A stretch of 7,099 nucleotides of DNA from an uncultured bacterium (lineage in GTDB: Bacteria; Planctomycetota; DG-23; SLPQ01). Both the position numbers and the translations under genes were made by a program. Position 1 is the first letter of the stretch, and each line of letters starts with the position of its first letter. The stretch covers positions 1 to 7,099 of the forward strand of contig CALMGO010000376.1 in the NCBI GenBank assembly GCA_937863625.1, given 5' to 3'. Shown here one piece after another: positions 6,078 through 7,099 of the stretch. The notes under the pieces are model-generated. The model made no database searches. It was given only the letters and a program-made list of their open reading frames with translations, and was not told where the DNA came from.

Positions 6078-7099
6078 TCACCTTGCGGGCGGCCTGTTCT
6101 CCATCGCGCTGCCGCCGGCGTCCTGTGCCTCACCGTACTTTATCTCGTACGAGAACCCCTCCGCCGGCTTCCAGTCCGAGACCTTCACGCCGAACATCTT
6201 CTCAAAATTCTCATAGTATATCTTTCTCAGTATCTCGTCGGAAAGCGCGACGCCGTCGTGCACGTATCGCGGATAGCCGTTTACCCAGTGCGAGATTTCC
6301 TTGCCATAGTTGCCGTTCCAGGGTATCGGTATCGTCCTCTGCCTCGTCCCGTAAAAGAGAAAGTGCGCCACGTGAAACGCCTTGAAATTCGACACCCACA
6401 TGTCCGTTTGCGTCGGGTCAGCCGCCCTCATGTCGCGGTATCCCGCGTCCGTCCCGTAAAACATCCTGTCGCCGTACTTCTTGCACATGTCGATAAACTC
6501 ATACGGCACTCGGCCCCATTCCCCGCACACCGCCGAAAGGTCGATATAGTAGTTCGGATATTTCTCAAACCTGTACACCAACTGCGGTATCTGGTCGGCC
6601 AGATAGTTGCTGTGCGCGCCTATCACTATGAGATTGGGATGCCGGTCCATCACCCGCTCCTGGCTCATCAGGCATTCCTGCTTGAGCGGGAACCCCGTCT
6701 CGTAACCGTCCGATTCGAGCATGTTGTACGGCCCCTGCGGCCTCCAGTACCTCGACGGGTCGCCTACGTGCCAGTTGATGGGCATCTTAAGTTCTTCAAG
6801 TTTGTTCCACATCGGCTCCAGCCGCTCGTCGTCCCATTTTATCCTGCCGAAGAGTTGCCACTTCACTATCTCGCCGAGTCCCACCGCGCCCTTATCGTGC
6901 GCCTCCTGGAGTTGCGCCGCGAATATCTTCCCGATATCCTCGGACGCCCACTCCTCGCGAGACGCCCTCACCCCGCAAAATGTCACAAACCGCCCCGGAT
7001 ACTTCTTCTCAAGTTCGAGCGCCTTGTCGAGGTTTTCCCCGCTTGCACCTGACAGGTTCACCGAGAGCGCCACACCGGCAGCGTCCATAGACTTCACCG
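6078..7099 (-). CDS. Amidohydrolase family protein, paralogue of the neighbouring gene, 5' end outside window
   Basis: The frame is open to the right edge and ends at TGA 6078, giving 339 visible whole codons. It begins mid-protein: the first visible residues VKSMDAAG match residues 63-70 of the neighbouring amidohydrolase, so about 60 residues with the HxH metal motif lie outside. The GTG at 7097 is thus an internal valine, not a start. Counting from that valine, Lys79 (GEIVKW), His110 (PINWHVGDP), His162 (IGAHSNY) and Asp217 (FYGTDA) correspond to the neighbour's active-site residues. By eye roughly half of aligned residues are identical, with the best match around LEELKMPINWHV and YRFEKYPNYYIDLSA. 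The copies differ most after GTD (218-240), where substrate loops usually lie. The C-terminus has about 20 extra residues (YGEAQ...RPPAR). A signal sequence is likely by analogy but cannot be seen. It ends at a strong terminator. Confidence 0.87.
   Translation of the reverse strand, partial: VKSMDAAGVALSVNLSGASGENLDKALELEKKYPGRFVTFCGVRASREEWASEDIGKIFAAQLQEAHDKGAVGLGEIVKWQLFGRIKWDDERLEPMWNKLEELKMPINWHVGDPSRYWRPQGPYNMLESDGYETGFPLKQECLMSQERVMDRHPNLIVIGAHSNYLADQIPQLVYRFEKYPNYYIDLSAVCGEWGRVPYEFIDMCKKYGDRMFYGTDAGYRDMRAADPTQTDMWVSNFKAFHVAHFLFYGTRQRTIPIPWNGNYGKEISHWVNGYPRYVHDGVALSDEILRKIYYENFEKMFGVKVSDWKPAEGFSYEIKYGEAQDAGGSAMENRPPAR

Noticed and set aside
6036..7052. A 338-codon plus-strand open frame opposite the right-hand amidohydrolase gene
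   Set aside because: Arg/His/Pro/Val-rich with no recognisable motif. The opposite strand has a clear enzyme with conserved active-site motifs. A similar antisense frame at 5314-5946 opposite the paralogue shows some likeness only because the sense genes are homologous.
7095..7097. GTG as the start of the right-hand amidohydrolase
   Set aside because: The encoded VKSMDAAG aligns to residues 63-70 of the paralogue, so this is an internal valine and the gene continues beyond the window.

Overview
This is a GC-rich bacterial segment: six 60-base lines counted by hand average about 62% G+C. Ribosome binding sites are strong GGAGG-type sequences, and start codons are ATG and GTG. The gene content is a Bac_rhamnosid/GH78-like glycosidase, an Asp-box lipoprotein, two exported-type amidohydrolases and a metal-dependent cyclase. 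This suits a polysaccharide-degrading bacterium such as those of the Planctomycetota/Verrucomicrobiota/Lentisphaerota range, but no marker gene fixes the phylum. I see no rRNA, tRNA, CRISPR array, transposase or phage gene, and no gene-free stretch over 300 bases.

Layout, left to right. (1) 1-963, minus: an Asp-box (BNR) beta-propeller lipoprotein that runs off the left edge without a stop. It has its own ribosome binding site and a plausible promoter. (2) 1142-3490, minus: a 782-residue glycosidase resembling alpha-L-rhamnosidases, probably cytoplasmic. (3) 3561-3932, minus: a 123-residue protein with a recognisable sequence pattern but no known function. A possible 48-codon reading frame (3935-4081) ends two bases before it. 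(4) A short divergent promoter region near 4050. (5) 4097/4103-4747, plus: a cyclase/kynurenine-formamidase-like metal hydrolase. (6) 4804-5958, minus, convergent with the cyclase: an amidohydrolase of the COG2159 type with a hydrophobic N-terminus. (7) 6078-7099, minus: a paralogue of gene 6, cut by the right edge and closed by a clear intrinsic terminator (6019-6050).

How they may work together. The lipoprotein and the glycosidase suggest glycan binding at the envelope and deglycosylation inside the cell. The cyclase and the two amidohydrolases are small-molecule metal hydrolases. No shared pathway can be demonstrated. The amidohydrolases are a tandem duplication whose copies differ in the loop after the metal-binding GTD motif, so they probably act on different substrates. 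Base composition splits the window: the flanks (1-963 and about 4097-7099) have a strong C excess on the plus strand whichever strand is coding, while the glycosidase block is close to balanced. That hints that the middle block has a different history.

I found no system here that I can call new. The best leads are the glycosidase with part of its catalytic signature apparently missing, the small reading frame abutting the 123-residue protein, and the diverged amidohydrolase pair.
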